From contig OX596337.1 in the NCBI GenBank assembly GCA_951394405.1, positions 62,001 to 126,000 of the forward strand: a stretch of 64,000 bases of DNA, given 5' to 3'. A model generated the notes under the pieces. The model saw only the letters and a list, made by a program, of their open reading frames with translations. It was not told where the DNA came from and did not search any database. Below, piece by piece: positions 23,601-35,910 of this stretch (the first letter of the stretch is position 1; every line of letters begins with the position of its first letter). A program made the position numbers and the translations under genes. Origin of the DNA: Coprinellus micaceus (taxonomy: Eukaryota; Basidiomycota; Agaricomycetes; Agaricales; Psathyrellaceae).

Positions 23601-26600
23601 GTCTTCGACGCCGATTTATCTTTCTGTCTTCGTCCGGTTTGCCTTTTCTCTCGATTCGGGTTCGAGGCGTTCGTGTATCTACATACGTACTCGGAAACTG
23701 GATTCAAATCCAGGTTTGCTTGCGGGGACGAGCATTCGATTCAAATCCGGACTGGATTAGACTGAAACCTTGAACCCTGCACCCAAACCCTCCCAAACCC
23801 TACTTACTTCCCAGATAACCCAAGCCCTCCTTCCTTCCCAAATAATACATACACACACATAACCCAAACGGTACACACTCCCCACCGGTGGTGGCGCATC
23901 GAAGCAAAGCCTCGTGCCCGCTCTTCCGTGCATCGGAAGCGGCGCTCTCCAGCCACTGCCCTCCCGATTCCGTCTAATTCGATCGGTGGCTGGCTGGCAC
24001 CGCCTCGCGGGTTCAAGAGATTATTACGGCCTCGCGGGTCTCCTCCGTCTCTTCCGTCCCTCCCCTCTTCTACCCCAACATCCTCATCCTTTCCTCTCGC
24101 ACAGTGACCTCGAGGCGCATTCTGCGGCCTCTTGACGATCATTAAACGCCGACCAACCTTATGTTGAGTAACGTCCATCTGTGGCAACAGATTACTTACG
24201 GGCATCTGCCACTCAGTATCAGTCTGTAAGTAAAGCTATGTATGTATTGTGTGCCGTTCGATCTCCACGCGTGCCGACGGGTGCGGCGGAGCACGTCGAC
24301 GGGGAGACAAGGGACGGATGGATGGATGGATCGCATCACTCACTGGCAAGCGTCACCGTAAGTCTCTCCACCACAATTAACTTACTTATCTTGCTCACCA
24401 TCAGGATTCAGCGAGTATCGGCTCGGAGCCCGAGGCGCATCGCCGTACGTACTTTCACCCATATTCCGAGGACGTGTGCGTACCAAAGGTGCCACACAAA
24501 GCACCGAGAGCCCTGATCAATTATCATACATACTCATTTTATTGAATAGCGCGTAAGTAAGGGCAAAAATAAGTACCACCGAGTGCCCAACGCAACGCCG
24601 CCGTCGCTTGTCGGAGGGAGTCCCTGGAAATTTGTTTCCGTTAAGCTTTACAGATTTAAGGGAAAGAGGGGATTTGGATTCGGATTCGGATTCGGATGGA
24701 AACGCGTGGGCCGGCGCCTCGTGCCTTGGCTTCTATGATATGATATGATATGTGTCCTTTCTGATCAAAGAGGTAGGCCTTCGCAGCCAATTTCTGATCA
24801 AAGAGGTGTCCTCGCACTCAGTTTCTGATCAAAGAGGTATGCCTTCGCAGCCAATTCTTGATCAGGTCAACATCAGGTCTGTACTACATAGATACTTACT
24901 TATGTCTTCCCAGCCAATCCGGCTTCACGATCATCACTTTGTCTCCGTTCGCACCTTATAGCCGTTTCAGCGACGGAAGTTGGTTTCCTTCACAAACGAA
25001 ACGAAAGAAGACTCCATACGCACTTATCGATGAGACGTAAAATGACGCAACACCCGTTTCACTCTTTCACTCTTTCACCCTCTGTCTTCGCACACCGTGC
25101 GTCAATCCCTTCACACCCACTGCAAATCAGGAAGGAATACATGCATACCCTTCCTTCGCTTCGAATTCGATGGAGATAAGCACCCTCCCAACGCAATGTA
25201 CCCCGAGCCCCGAGTCTGCGAGGTGGATAGAGTTCACGATCACTGATCCACAACGCCGTACCCAGCGACGCATTCCGCGTGATATGCTGGTAGGCAGTCC
25301 CGACCCCCAGGTAGTGTTGTGACGGACAGATATTCGCGTTGCGGTGCGGCGTGACAGGCAAGCGTGTACTTGGGCGAGTTCGCCGTCGTCGTCGATCGTC
25401 ACCCCAGACTTTCCCTTTTCCGAACCCACATTCGGTGGCGGGTCCCCACTTCCACTCCCCTTTTCCAAAAGCAGCCCTCGCATCATCGCATCTGACCATA
25501 TCCGCTAACTATGTCTGTTTTAGCGCCGCAGCGTACGTACACCTGTAAAATGGGACAGAAAGTAGCGAAGTACAGAATCGGGAGGATACGGACGCCGTTC
25601 AACGAATAAGGCAAGGAAGGCGATCATCCATAGCGATAAGGACGTGAAGGACGGCGGAGCGTCCGAACTTGCCGCGCTAGCGCTCCTTCTTGGCATACCC
25701 TTCCTTCTTTCTAGCGCCCCTGGTCATGTCTTCCTCTCTATTTCTGAATGACATAGATAGCACTAGCGTGGTGTACGACTTCTCCGTGATCGTCGCCAGC
25801 TTAGCGCTGGGGAGTAGCGAACCTTGCGTAGCAGTCTCAGGAATGAAGAACCTCAGAATAGAGTCCAGCCGAGCTCGAACCGCCTCTCACACATACCAAT
25901 CGCGTACGTGCGCAAGTACAGCCGTACTCGCATGCCGTGCGTTAATATAGCCTCAGTTAGAACTCCCTTTGAATCGTAGTCCCAAACCGTGCCAAGTACA
26001 CCCGCCCTCGCAGGTTTTAGCCGCGCCTTCACGTCGTTCTTGAGCGCCGCACAAAAACCGAATCCAAGCGCACCGAGTACCCAGAGAGGCACCCAGCACA
26101 GTGGAAGGCTCCCCCGGTGCGAACTAAACTCCGACTTGGGTGTGTTCACGGCAAAGTAAGGCGCTCTTGCCCTTCGATGTCACTGTCACTTGTCACCCTC
26201 GCCGTCTTCTCGGCGCTTCCACTCAGGAACGCAACGCTTCGTTTGTCTTTGAGGCGTACGTACCTATCGCTTTGACGTCCGAGTCCTTGGTAGTCAACCA
26301 CGGTTGAAGGTATGTACGTTGTGGGTGCTTCAGATACAGAGGACTTAGGCACCGATGACAGACGACAATCCAATATAGTCCACTGTTTAACGCGAATTTA
26401 CGCGATGAAGAAGCCCGGGGGTGTGGGGTGAGAACACAGGTTTGGGCGCTTACGACACTGGGGCCATGCGATACACGGTCGGAGCTCGGTTTTCTCATCA
26501 GCCTCATCACTATTTGGATCATCAAACTGAAGGGTGTGGATCATAGTGGATGCTCTAAGCACTGGCTAAGTGCATATTTCTCCCTGGAATTGATAAAAAT

Positions 26601-27329
26601 TACCTGGGTTGACCACATACAGACCTTAGAAAACGAGATGCGAACGGCATCGTACGCGTTTCCCGAAGGCGATGGCCGTGCACCAGCGATCTGTACCGAT
26701 CCCGACCTTCTCTGGAGAATACCAGTGTGAGTACTCGGCGGCGATACGGCGGGTGACTTGGGTAGGCCCGCCCCCAAATTACATAGCGAGATCAAGCGAA
26801 CCCAGACCACGTCTTTCCCTCGCACGAGGGAAAACTAATCGTCGCTACTCACTCGCCACCCTGTCGGACATTCTCCCCGAGTAACGAGAGATCGAACCGG
26901 CCGCCGCCCTGTTACCCGCAATATCCTTAATCCAAGCCAAGTACCTATTTCTAGGGCTTACGACACCCTCACGACAAATGAGCGCACCGAGAACTCGAAG
27001 CAGGCGTTGGTGGCGCCGCCTGACATGGTCTAGAGCCCAGTATATTCTGCGAAGCGCCGCCGTACGCGGATCGAGCGAGGGAAGGGATGTGCTTATACCA
27101 AACCCGCCGACATACGGGTAGGTACGAATCGATCGTAAACACAATCCACTTTTCTGCCGATACCTTCCCATATCCAGCAGATTTTCAATGGAGGTAAGGA
27201 TATTCTGGTACACCTTGATGCCCGCCTCATTACAACAGGTGACTGATATCAGGCCTCAAGGCTCTGAGCGTAAAGTACTCAGCCTCGTCAGGTAGTTCTA
27301 TCACGGAAATCCGCGTTCCGATACGCTGA
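20684..27329. other. Long low-complexity, gene-poor region
   Basis: Upstream of the zinc-finger gene. Much of 21.0-23.8 kb is C-rich or G-rich simple sequence, with CCCCGCTTCCCA-type reiterations at 23285-23385 and a duplicated CCGCCGACTCG..CTCGCT block at 22965-23030. GGATTC repeats lie at 24673-24700, (TATGA)n at 24733 and a 33-bp tandem repeat at 24758. CGTACGTAC occurs near 25531 and 26256. I found no frame with domains or a convincing exon series; long regulatory or 5' UTR sequence of the zinc-finger gene is possible. Confidence 0.45.
24758..24866 (+). repeat. 33-bp tandem repeat, about 3.3 units
   Basis: Units start at 24758, 24791, 24822 and 24855 (partial). Each begins TTTCTGATCAAAGAGGT and units 1 and 3 end CCTTCGCAGCCAA. 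Each unit contains the palindrome TGATCA. Confidence 0.85.
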
Positions 27330-29385
27330 GACTGACTCCTGTCTCACACTAATTATTCCGTTTGGCGGCCAGGGTAGACCCTGCAGTAATTCCAGAGAAG
27401 CGAAATGGGCGGGGTTTCTAAAGAGGTGTTATGAGAGAAAGGACAAAAAGAGAGGGGAAAAGGATTGAATTCGTTCGTAGGTGGGCAAGGGTCTCCATTG
27501 AGTTGCACTTCATTTCCGCCATCCTTAATGTGGGTACTTGGTTTCGGATTATCATCTCACTGGAGCTTATTCACGGAGACTTTCTGCGATCCTGAAGCGC
27601 TTTGTCTTCCAGAGATCGCCCTTCGCCCTAACATACTTTTTACCTGAGGCTCCGAAGCGGCAACGGTATTGGTAGCTATCATGTTACGCCCCGTGCTGTT
27701 GATATCGAAGAAGCGAGATGAATTCATGACTGTATGTAGGCTCCTCCATTCTGCTACACTCCCCACCAGTGGACACACCCTAGAAAGCCGCCCATTTGCT
27801 TGATCCACCTTCCGTTTCGGACCTCGTCCAGACCCAAGTACCCTGATCCATCGGTACTGTATGACCCGCCTCCCCCCATCACATTCATTTCCACCAGACA
27901 CGAGGCGGGCGTTCACACGTCCGCCGATGTCGCCAGTGGCTCAATGCAGGATGAAGCACAGGCGAGTGGCGATTTGAGGCGACCACCTGACCTTTGGTCG
28001 CGTAAGTAGCCTGTCAACCAGCATGTCTAGTAAGCGCGTTATCTTATCCTCCATGCACCCTTTCATTGTAATGAATTGAATGCGTTAGGCGGGCGACGTT
28101 GGCGTTGACGTCAACGTGGTGCGGTCCGAACTTAGCTACCCGAGGGACGCCACCAAACACGCGTGGGCGCTTATCACGCGCGACAGGCTGTACTGCTGTC
28201 CACCGCACGTTTCTCACCCCCAAGAAGCGTTAATGAAGTCATGGAATGTATGTGAGCACGTTAATGTAGCATCCTTGCCGTAGAAGTACACATATACTTC
28301 CACCCTTTGGTTGAGGGTCCTTTGATAAGATAGTCTCGCACACGACTGTGCCTCCGCCTTTCCATGCAATTTTGCACGGAATCTAATTTGCCAGGACGGA
28401 GTCCCATTTTAGATACCGCGCCTCGTGCATCTCACAGCACACGCGCCTGTTCGATCGATGTCTCGAAGCACCAGTACCTGCGATGCACTCGCATCTTACC
28501 CACCAAGCCCGGTTTCCACCACGGTTCCATCGCGATCCCGACGTTTCGAAGGCTTGGATCCAAGCCCAATGCGCAAGCGGGCTCTGTGAAGCTGCGCTCA
28601 TGTGCGCGCCTTACACGCGAGGCCAGGGCTTCGAATGGCAAGTATTCCCTCGACAACGCCACTGGCCCCTCTTCCCCGCTTCTCAGAAGTTGCGTAGTCC
28701 CTGGGATCCTTGGCCAATACGCGAACACCTCTTCCAGAGCTTCCTGGGTACCGGGTTATCGCCCTTTGCCGCTATGACCTTTCCAGTACACTCAGACCCG
28801 GGGATTTGGACAGATGCGCAACGAGGCGCGAGTGTACGCGATGGGTGGTCAACGGTGCGTGCAGAGAGGATCAAGTGTGGCGTTACTGTCGTAACGCCCG
28901 GACCGAGGTGCCTGTACACGAGCGCTTACCTTTTGATTGGTCCCCGATAGGTAGAATTGGCCTCTCCCTTCGCATCCCCCCTGTCATTCACACAAGTCAG
29001 GCCTTCCGTGGTCAGACAGGAAGAGATGCTAGCACACCAGCCAATCGAATCGTCCATCCGCTCCCGCGAACCTCGTCACTCACACGAAGAGCATCTCAGG
29101 CGGGTGGTAGGTGGCAGGCATAGACGTTCCGTGACTTCGAGATGGTGCTTGAGGTGCTTCGAATACGATGGTGAGATCTGCTTGGGCAACACTCGAGTGA
29201 GGGGTGAATGCTGTGAAGGATTGGGCAGTGGGTCGCTTATCTCCACCGAAGAAGTCCGTTGGTCTGAGGCCGCGAAGTTTGATCAGATATGTTATATGAA
29301 CGTGGGAGATCCGAGGAAGAAGAGAAAGGGTGAAGGCGAAAGAGTGAAAGAGGTGGAAACGACGATCTTTGTTGCATTAAGCTTT
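27330..29385 (-). repeat. Decayed 2 kb dispersed repeat, copy 2 (inverted)
   Basis: Reverse-complement match to 7880-9960 with the same order of landmarks. No long frame is conserved between the copies; boundaries are approximate. Confidence 0.7.
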
Positions 29386-31057
29386 ACAAAGAGATATATG
29401 AATGTGGTCAGGTAAAGGACACAGCAGGGCGGTTCTTCGACCTAGCTGAGTGCAGTAAACGGGCGATCGTGGCGCTGGTCCAGACTTTGGCTAGCTCTCA
29501 TACACGGCCTATGAAGAACGACGTTTAATCGCTACCATCTTCCTGTCAAATGGATTTTCTCGGTCTCGAAGCAAGTCAGAATCTGCCAAAGGGGACCGAG
29601 CGAGGACGAATAAACCTCCTCGTGTCGTTACACAATCATGCCAACTCGAAGGGCCCCTAGTCGCGAAGGTAAAAGGATTCGGACACCCGAAGGCACTGAC
29701 TCCTATCGCTTCCTATTGCAGGAGTTCGGCGCACGCAAAAGAGGGCCCTGGGACGGGTGTTGTGTGCCCACTCACCAACCCTTGTTTGGCTACCTTGGGT
29801 TCTACAGATGGGCTCCGCACGGTCGAGGCTCGAGTGTTGTTGGACCCATACTCCATAGGACAAATTCGGCAAGGATCACCGCGGGGAAGTCATGAGACCC
29901 CCATGGTCGTCTGGTGCTGGCGTTCCGTTGGCCCTGAAACGAGTGGTCATGTGTGGGTGTACGCACACACGTGGGCGATTACCCAGAGCGGATGTCACCT
30001 GTGGAGCCGTGCAGCGCAGGAGCAGAGTCGTGCCATGGATAGTTCACCGTAAAGTAGAGGCCCTCCATGTACGGCGGCGAGTTGGGCCTGGGATGCAACT
30101 GGGATGGCGGCAGGCCACGATGTTGGCCATTACATGAATGTAAACAGGAGGGATTGCTCAGACGGGGACAGAATGGCGAGTTCAAGGACGGTAGAAGACT
30201 TGAGGAATTCTCCACAGCTTGCGTAGTGATTATACTGGGGGGACAAAAGGAGGGTTTGTCTGGATCATCGTACTATTTACCGCCTGGGAGGTATGGCTGC
30301 ACGCCACCCTGGGTCAGCGCTTCGAGGAACGTGAAGACGAATGTATTCTAAAGCTCTTGGTCCCTTACACGCATCCAGGTAGCCCTTCTAGTTTCCCGCA
30401 AAGAAATGGGGCCCTCGCGTGGGTCCATATGGGCGAGTTTCGGGGTGGATCGCCGCCAGTATCCAAAGATGCGACCGTCGGTTTACATTCCCGAGCCCAA
30501 GCATGGCGGGTATGAGCTAGTCCTTCTAATATAATCCCCCAGACGTTGGGTGTGGATCGGAGAAACCTGGAGTACATATTCCACCCCTCGGTGTGGCCCC
30601 GAGTCCATTTGTGGCGTCGTAGGACATGTTTCCCTGGCCCCTAAGCGCGAAGCCAGCGGACGGGAGTAGAATCTGGGGTCGAATCGCTTGCCAGGAGCTC
30701 GGTGTTGCGTTCCACGAGATCGAAACATAGAGCGTACGCCCTAATCTGGTAGTGGCGGTGGTGGCGGTGGTGGGTAGAGGCGAAGCCGTGAGTGAGCGAG
30801 GAAGTTGGAAACGCAGGCCACTCAACAGTTGATACAGCATCGCGAACCTTATCTTATCTTATCATTGTGGATGCCCTGAGGAAGTTTAAGCGCCTATCAC
30901 CCCTTGGTAGCGTTGGAACTCGGCCTTGCGTTGAGTCGCCGTTGACATACTGATGCACAATGTGAGTCGCTGTACGTTTCGAATGAAATCCAAGCCAAGT
31001 GTAACGAAATACAGCCGGCATACGGAAGCCGTCGGGAATGCGTATCACATAGTGAAC
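29386..31057. other. Intergenic, no gene supported
   Basis: No motif-bearing frame. Contains the TTATC/GCGCC composite motif at 30849-30893, just beyond the 3' end of F-box gene 2. Confidence 0.4.
30849..30893 (+). repeat. TTATC-repeat plus TTAAGCGCC composite motif
   Basis: CTTATCTTATCTTATC followed about 23 bases later by TTTAAGCGCC, as at 7263-7310, 32635-32673 and 37087-37129. Confidence 0.45.
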
Positions 31058-32538
31058 CTATGTAACATTGATACCCCTATGGCGCCAACACCTGCATTCT
31101 GCATTCTGGATAACAGCTTCACTATTGAAGGAGAAACTGACCGGAGTATCCCCGGGGGCTCCTTGCAGCCACAGAAACTGGGACGGATAGACGTGGAGTC
31201 GAATGTTGTCTATAAAGCAGAGAGCGTCCTTCCCCCTCACCTCCCCAGGTACCTCCCTCGCCACGGTTTTCGCTTGGATAGTGACTTCAATTTGCCTCCG
31301 AAGGTCGATGCCTGATGGAGTAGTTCCATCGACAATCTGGCCCCATTGCCGTCCGAAGCTAGCCGGGTGTACGTCAAGGTGCCCTTGGAAGATGACGTGG
31401 ATTTTCAGCCTCTGAAGGTGTGTCATCTGGTTCAGGACTTTCCTCCAATCGCACCCGTATGGATGGTGTACCATAATATTTGGCCGCTCGAGGTGAACAA
31501 GGACCCGAACCTCGAGGTGTCTCAGGGTGAAGAAGGATTCGGGGTGAAGAATGTCTAATGGGCAAGCGACGGCAGCGGTGCAGTTGACTTCCACTGTCAC
31601 ATGGATTTGAGCGCAAAACTCTCTGCATCCTGAGGTTGTGAAACAGGATCTCACCTGCCATGCATAGGGTGCGAAGACATTGAGCTTGGCTTAGCAGCAC
31701 ACTTCCAGAGCCCTGCTGACTACCGAAGTCGACGTGGAGCTCTTCCAGCTTGGAGACGAGGGTGTCAGCAGTTGGCGTGTCGTAGAAGGGCGTTAGAAAT
31801 TGGTTGACGCCCGACCGCAGTGATGGGAAGTCACACGAAAGAGAGCTAAGTTGGCATTGAAGAGGAAGTGCTACCCCACTATCAATAGTATCAGCGGGGT
31901 GAGACCTTAATTACCGTGACGGCAGTGAGTACTTACTCTGTTTCAGAGAGGCCCGTGATCGAGGTGGCGACAAGGCGCACATCTCTGAGGTTCGGACTCG
32001 CAAAAAGGAGCTCGGGAGGCCATCCAGAAATGTTGTGAATGCTGACACGCGTAAACTTGGGACTTTTCATGATCGACCGAACAGCACCCCTCCAGGTCAG
32101 GGGTGTGGACGCGAAGTCGAACTGTTTGTGCTGGTGGACTTGGGAGAGATGGGCATCCTCGTAGCTCAAGTGGAACGCCTGGACGTTGCTCAAACTTCCC
32201 AGTGCGACTTGAACAGTGTCGTTTGAGGGCGAATTCCAGAATGGAGTGATGATCTTGTAGGTGAGGGAACGAACAAGATCCGCGAGGTGTGGCTTTCGCA
32301 CGAGGAGCCTTGCTAGGATCAACGTCCTTTGATACATCCCCAGGTGGTCTGCTGGTGGTAGAACCCCTCGCCCGCTGGGAGAGCTGCAAAAGGTCACGGC
32401 TTGGAAGATATACATCTGACAGCGCGCTACCAATGCTTTGCTACAGAGGCAGAACGCGAGTAGGTCCCCAATCCGCTCGCGGCCAGCTACAAAGTCTACC
32501 GTGAGTTCGATAACCTCTATGGGAAGAGAGGTGGGCAT
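31058..32538 (-). CDS. F-box-like / leucine-rich protein 2
   Basis: Preferred model complement(join(31058..31554,31655..31878,31937..32538)), 440 aa, with a 58 bp phase-2 intron and a 100 bp phase-1 intron. A 25-bp version of the second intron (31630..31654) also keeps frame but is too short to be likely. The N-terminus MPTSLPIEVIELTVDFV and CSKALVARCQMYIFQAVTF form the degenerate F-box. Downstream are leucine-rich strands, including the LHPESFFTLRHLEVRV motif that aligns with LHPGSLTSLTHIYIRV of paralog 1. The expected role is a substrate adaptor of an SCF ubiquitin ligase; partner unknown. An in-frame ATG at 32598 would add 20 residues; 32538 is preferred by comparison with paralog 1. The gene sits head-to-tail with DUF6533 gene C. 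Confidence 0.78.
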
Positions 32539-32634
32539 TTTTGGAGGAATATGGTGAGTGTCTAGAGAAGAGGGCGGGGGGAAGGGGATAAGATGCATTG
32601 CACTTTACCTCGATGACGTGGCTTCTTCGAATGA

Positions 32635-32673
32635 TATCTTATCTTCTCACGATCACACAAGGCTTAGGCGCCC
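32635..32673 (+). repeat. TATCTTATCTT plus TTAGGCGCCC composite motif
   Basis: Between F-box gene 2 and DUF6533 gene C; same spacing as the other copies. Confidence 0.4.
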
Positions 32674-32915
32674 AACTCGGTTATCTGGTAACCTCGGCCG
32701 GCGATGTTTCTTGGCAATGACCACCTCAGCGAGAGGGGATGTATCAGTCCGACTCCCCTAGCGGGGTGGTACTGGAAGGCTTCAGGGGGTACCAAGGTCG
32801 GCCAATCAAGCGAAGCAATGTTATGTGCCACCTGGAGCTGGCGTCGACTGAGGACGATTTGACCCGTCAGCAGGAAAATCGAATCACCAAGCTGTTTGGG
32901 TGTGTATCGTAGACG

Positions 32916-34634
32916 CTATGGTACAGAAGTATCAAGGGTGCCCGACGAGGGTACCAAATCGCTCGGTCCGATGATTTGGCCAGATTCGATATCACGCGTC
33001 TCATCTCCTTCTATGCGAGATTCCGTAGGGGCGAATAGCAAGGTCGAGATAGCATTTGTCTTGATTCTCCCGTCGCTTGTCTTCCGGATATTGAGAAGGA
33101 CTCGATTAGCCATGACAGGATACAGCGCCATGCGCAGCCTGTCGATGTCGGTGAGAAATGGTGGCCAAACCTTCAACTTCGCTAACCTACGCTGTGATAA
33201 CGTTGTACTTGTCGCGCACCTACCCTCCGAAATTAGCACCTCTACCAATTGCGAGTAGAGGACTCACTGGGGCTCCCGGACTGCGAAATATCGCATGCAA
33301 GATCCCAAGTACTTCACCGACTGTCAGCCGTTTGCGATTGTTCCAGGACGATTTTCCTCACCGACCAAGACCGAGAAATAGAAGCCAACATCTCGCCTCA
33401 TTACACTAATCAGGGAGCCTTTCTGTCCCATGTATCGAATGTAAATGGTAGATGCCATTAGGACGGCGAGCACTTCAATTACTTCAGCTTTGGATCAGGA
33501 AGAACCAAGGTCACTCACAAGCTTCTCGAGAGACAGCGAGATAAGCGTTAATCCCAATTAGATACTCTTCTGATTCAAACCAGCACGGCGTGAGCCAGGG
33601 GACATCAGATACAATCCCTGTTCGCGTGGGGGTTAGAGTTTCGTACCCGGGTGAAAATACGTTTCCCGGCTCACAGCGAGCGGAAGACATGTACTTCGCC
33701 GATGTCCCAATTGCCACGATGAAGAATGCCTAGAGGCGAGGGGAAATTAGGGTTAAGGGGGGCAAAGGCTTCGAATGACTCGTACGCTAGTGATAAAAAA
33801 GATGACCCCTAGGTAGCGTGTTCGTGCCCCAAGAAGCGCATGGGCGCATAGGACGAGGGAGACTGTCAGAGTCACTTTCCGTAAGCCATCACATCTAAGA
33901 AGTGTACCCTACTGACAGGTAGTTGTGATCGTACCGACCATGGTGAACGCTAGGGAGCCAGTCGTAAGCGCCCCTTTCTTCGCGTCAATGAGACGTACCA
34001 AAGGCACCGTTATAGCACGCTTCGCAAACCTAGCAATAGTATTTGTTACCATGTATCTCTCGAGGATAACAGGTGCTATACCTTCAAGGATGGGCGTACG
34101 CCTGTGGGGAACCATGCTTCAATGAGGCATTAAGTACTCGCTTTGTCTGTGGGTCCAGGACACTACGCACGCAAAATCTCTAGTGGGAGTCTGAGGATGG
34201 TGATATACCTCGAGGTCAAAAAGAGTACGGTGCCGGCTCCCAGCTTTCCCGGCCAGATAAACAGGACCTGTGGGGTAATCAGTTTGCAATCGCCCGTTGC
34301 CCCTCTGTAAACGCTTTTTTGAAGGGAATATTACCTCGTCTTGAAATGTCTCGAAGTAATCCATCATCTGCGAAGTGAGAATGGGGGACGTTAGAACGTC
34401 CCACCAACCTTGTATCAAGTCACTCGCATAGAACGTGTAAGCCATCACTAAGGACGAGTATCCCCGTGAGTAGCTGAGGGCAGACCCCACTGACGCAAGT
34501 TGTATACCTACCAAAGGCGTACTAGGCCACGAGGGTGAATCAGCAGTTACACGCTCAGTTCATGCTCCGTGCTGAGCCCTCACATTGGATCCAATGTTCT
34601 CCCAAACCCAGTCAAGATCTTGGAACGAGGACAT
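32916..34634 (-). CDS. DUF6533-type multi-pass membrane protein C
   Basis: Thirteen-exon model, minus strand exons: 34584..34634, 34508..34521, 34449..34473, 34335..34367, 34171..34267, 34082..34101, 33999..34029, 33917..33949, 33786..33862, 33519..33729, 33362..33418, 33268..33320, 32916..33191. They give 325 aa with all phases consistent. The DUF6533 signature is seen as YFETFQDE-VLFIWPGKLGAG..LFLTSRY. Later helices include FSLVLCAHALLGARTRYLGVIF and VMRRDVGFYFSVLV. The C-terminal ALYPVMANRVLLNIRK precedes a charged cytoplasmic tail. Family members are agaricomycete plasma-membrane-like proteins of unknown function with about seven helices. Exons of 97, 31, 33 and 77 nt match the paralog at 54680 exactly or as a fused exon. 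Small exons (14, 25, 20 nt) and a 34 bp intron are the least certain parts. A TATTTAT element lies 54 bp upstream. Confidence 0.72.
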
Positions 34635-34687
34635 GGCGGAGGGGGAGGAAAGAAGGGCTGGGTGACAGTTTACCACTTTGCCCCATC

Positions 34688-34694
34688 ATAAATA
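34688..34694 (-). promoter_or_regulatory. TATA-like element of DUF6533 gene C
   Basis: TATTTAT on the minus strand, 54 bp before the ATG at 34634. Confidence 0.35.
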
Positions 34695-35910
34695 CCTCTC
34701 GTCCCAAACCCGATGGCGCATCGCTAGTGAGCCTGGAGTTGGGCTGCGGAGTCTCGACACTTGATTATCACGCACCCTTGGAGCCAAGTAGCGCCCATCT
34801 CAGTCACTCCCATTCTATTGCCCGGTCATACCGGCGTTCCAATCCCATTCGATATCCTGCCCTAAGCCCTAAGTGCAACGTCCTGGCTTCTTCATGATTC
34901 CCGTTCATCCGGTCATTTTGACCAATTATCTTTGTCTGAGGATCCATGTTGGTGGTGCACTGGGTGACTTGCCATAAGATTAAAATATGTTTTCACATTA
35001 TCTGGGCCTGTCATCGGAGTTCGAAGTTCGATTATAATACTCAGCTGAGTAAACCATAAGCGCCGGGGTATCCAACCAGATTAAATCTCGAATAGATGGT
35101 TCGGCGCCGTGCCCCAGCCTAGGTTCACCACTCGCAGGCACTTGACTCAAGCGTTATTGCTTCTTGGGTCGCCCTACTCCTCGATGAGGGATCACTCGTG
35201 TCATTTCCCTTCGGACCTTCAATCTCAGTGCTTTGACCGTCGGTGGTCTCCCTCAGAGGGGCCAGTATGATCACTGTCGGTTTGGCTATTGGATGGCAGG
35301 TGCAGGTGCCCTGATCTCTCAGGGAACATCGTGAAATACCTTGGTTGCACTTCAGTGTTAATCAGCAAGGTAGGAAAGACCGCCAATGGGCATGGGCATA
35401 TGCTCAGGGAGGAGTCGCTGAGGTCGCGCTGAAGCAACATCGAGACTCACTCTCACGAATGCCGGTCATGGAGGGCTCGTGAGAGGATCTAAGTACAAAT
35501 AAGGCAGTTCAGGGTTTATTCGAGCGCCTCAGAATCTATTCGGGGGGTCCTGACCCTCTGAATAGATTCCGTTTTATTCAGACCCTCTCCCATCAAAATT
35601 TCAGCGCCCATGTCCCGGCATGTCGGCTTGGGAGGTCTACAGGCCCCGATTTACTCTGAATCTATTCAGATATATTCAAAAAGTCTTATGGCAAGTCACC
35701 CACTACTTACACCAAGCAAGCGAACTTTGACACAAGCCCTGATTCATATCAAAATAGGCGCCCGTGCTGCCATCGGTCCTCGGTTTCAGGGTTCTTGTAT
35801 CAGCCTCCGGTTGGCATCGCGTGATATTATTCGCGGGTACTAAACATAACAGCGAACACACTCCATACTAGAGAGCCCCACTGGATCAGCTCTGCGTCCC
35901 GATGAAAGGG
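34695..35910. other. Intergenic region with hairpin
   Basis: Lies between DUF6533 gene C and secreted protein A. No gene supported; contains the hairpin at 35532-35569 and a related GAATCTATTCAG at 35657-35668. Confidence 0.4.
35532..35569. repeat. Inverted repeat GAATCTATTC / GAATAGATTC
   Basis: Perfect 10-bp arms at 35532-35541 and 35560-35569 enclose a second inner pair GGGTC/GACCC, forming a likely nested hairpin. A further GAATCTATTC copy occurs near 35657. Confidence 0.6.

Noticed and set aside
23690..23760. GATTCAAATCC strings resembling a tRNA B box
   Set aside because: No A box, acceptor stem or cloverleaf can be folded around them.
24758..24866. CRISPR-like array
   Set aside because: Units are contiguous tandem repeats without unique spacers, in a eukaryotic context.
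31630..31654. 25-bp intron in F-box gene 2
   Set aside because: Has GT-AG borders and keeps frame, but is below plausible intron size; the 100-bp alternative 31555-31654 places the junction at the position shared by the paralogs.
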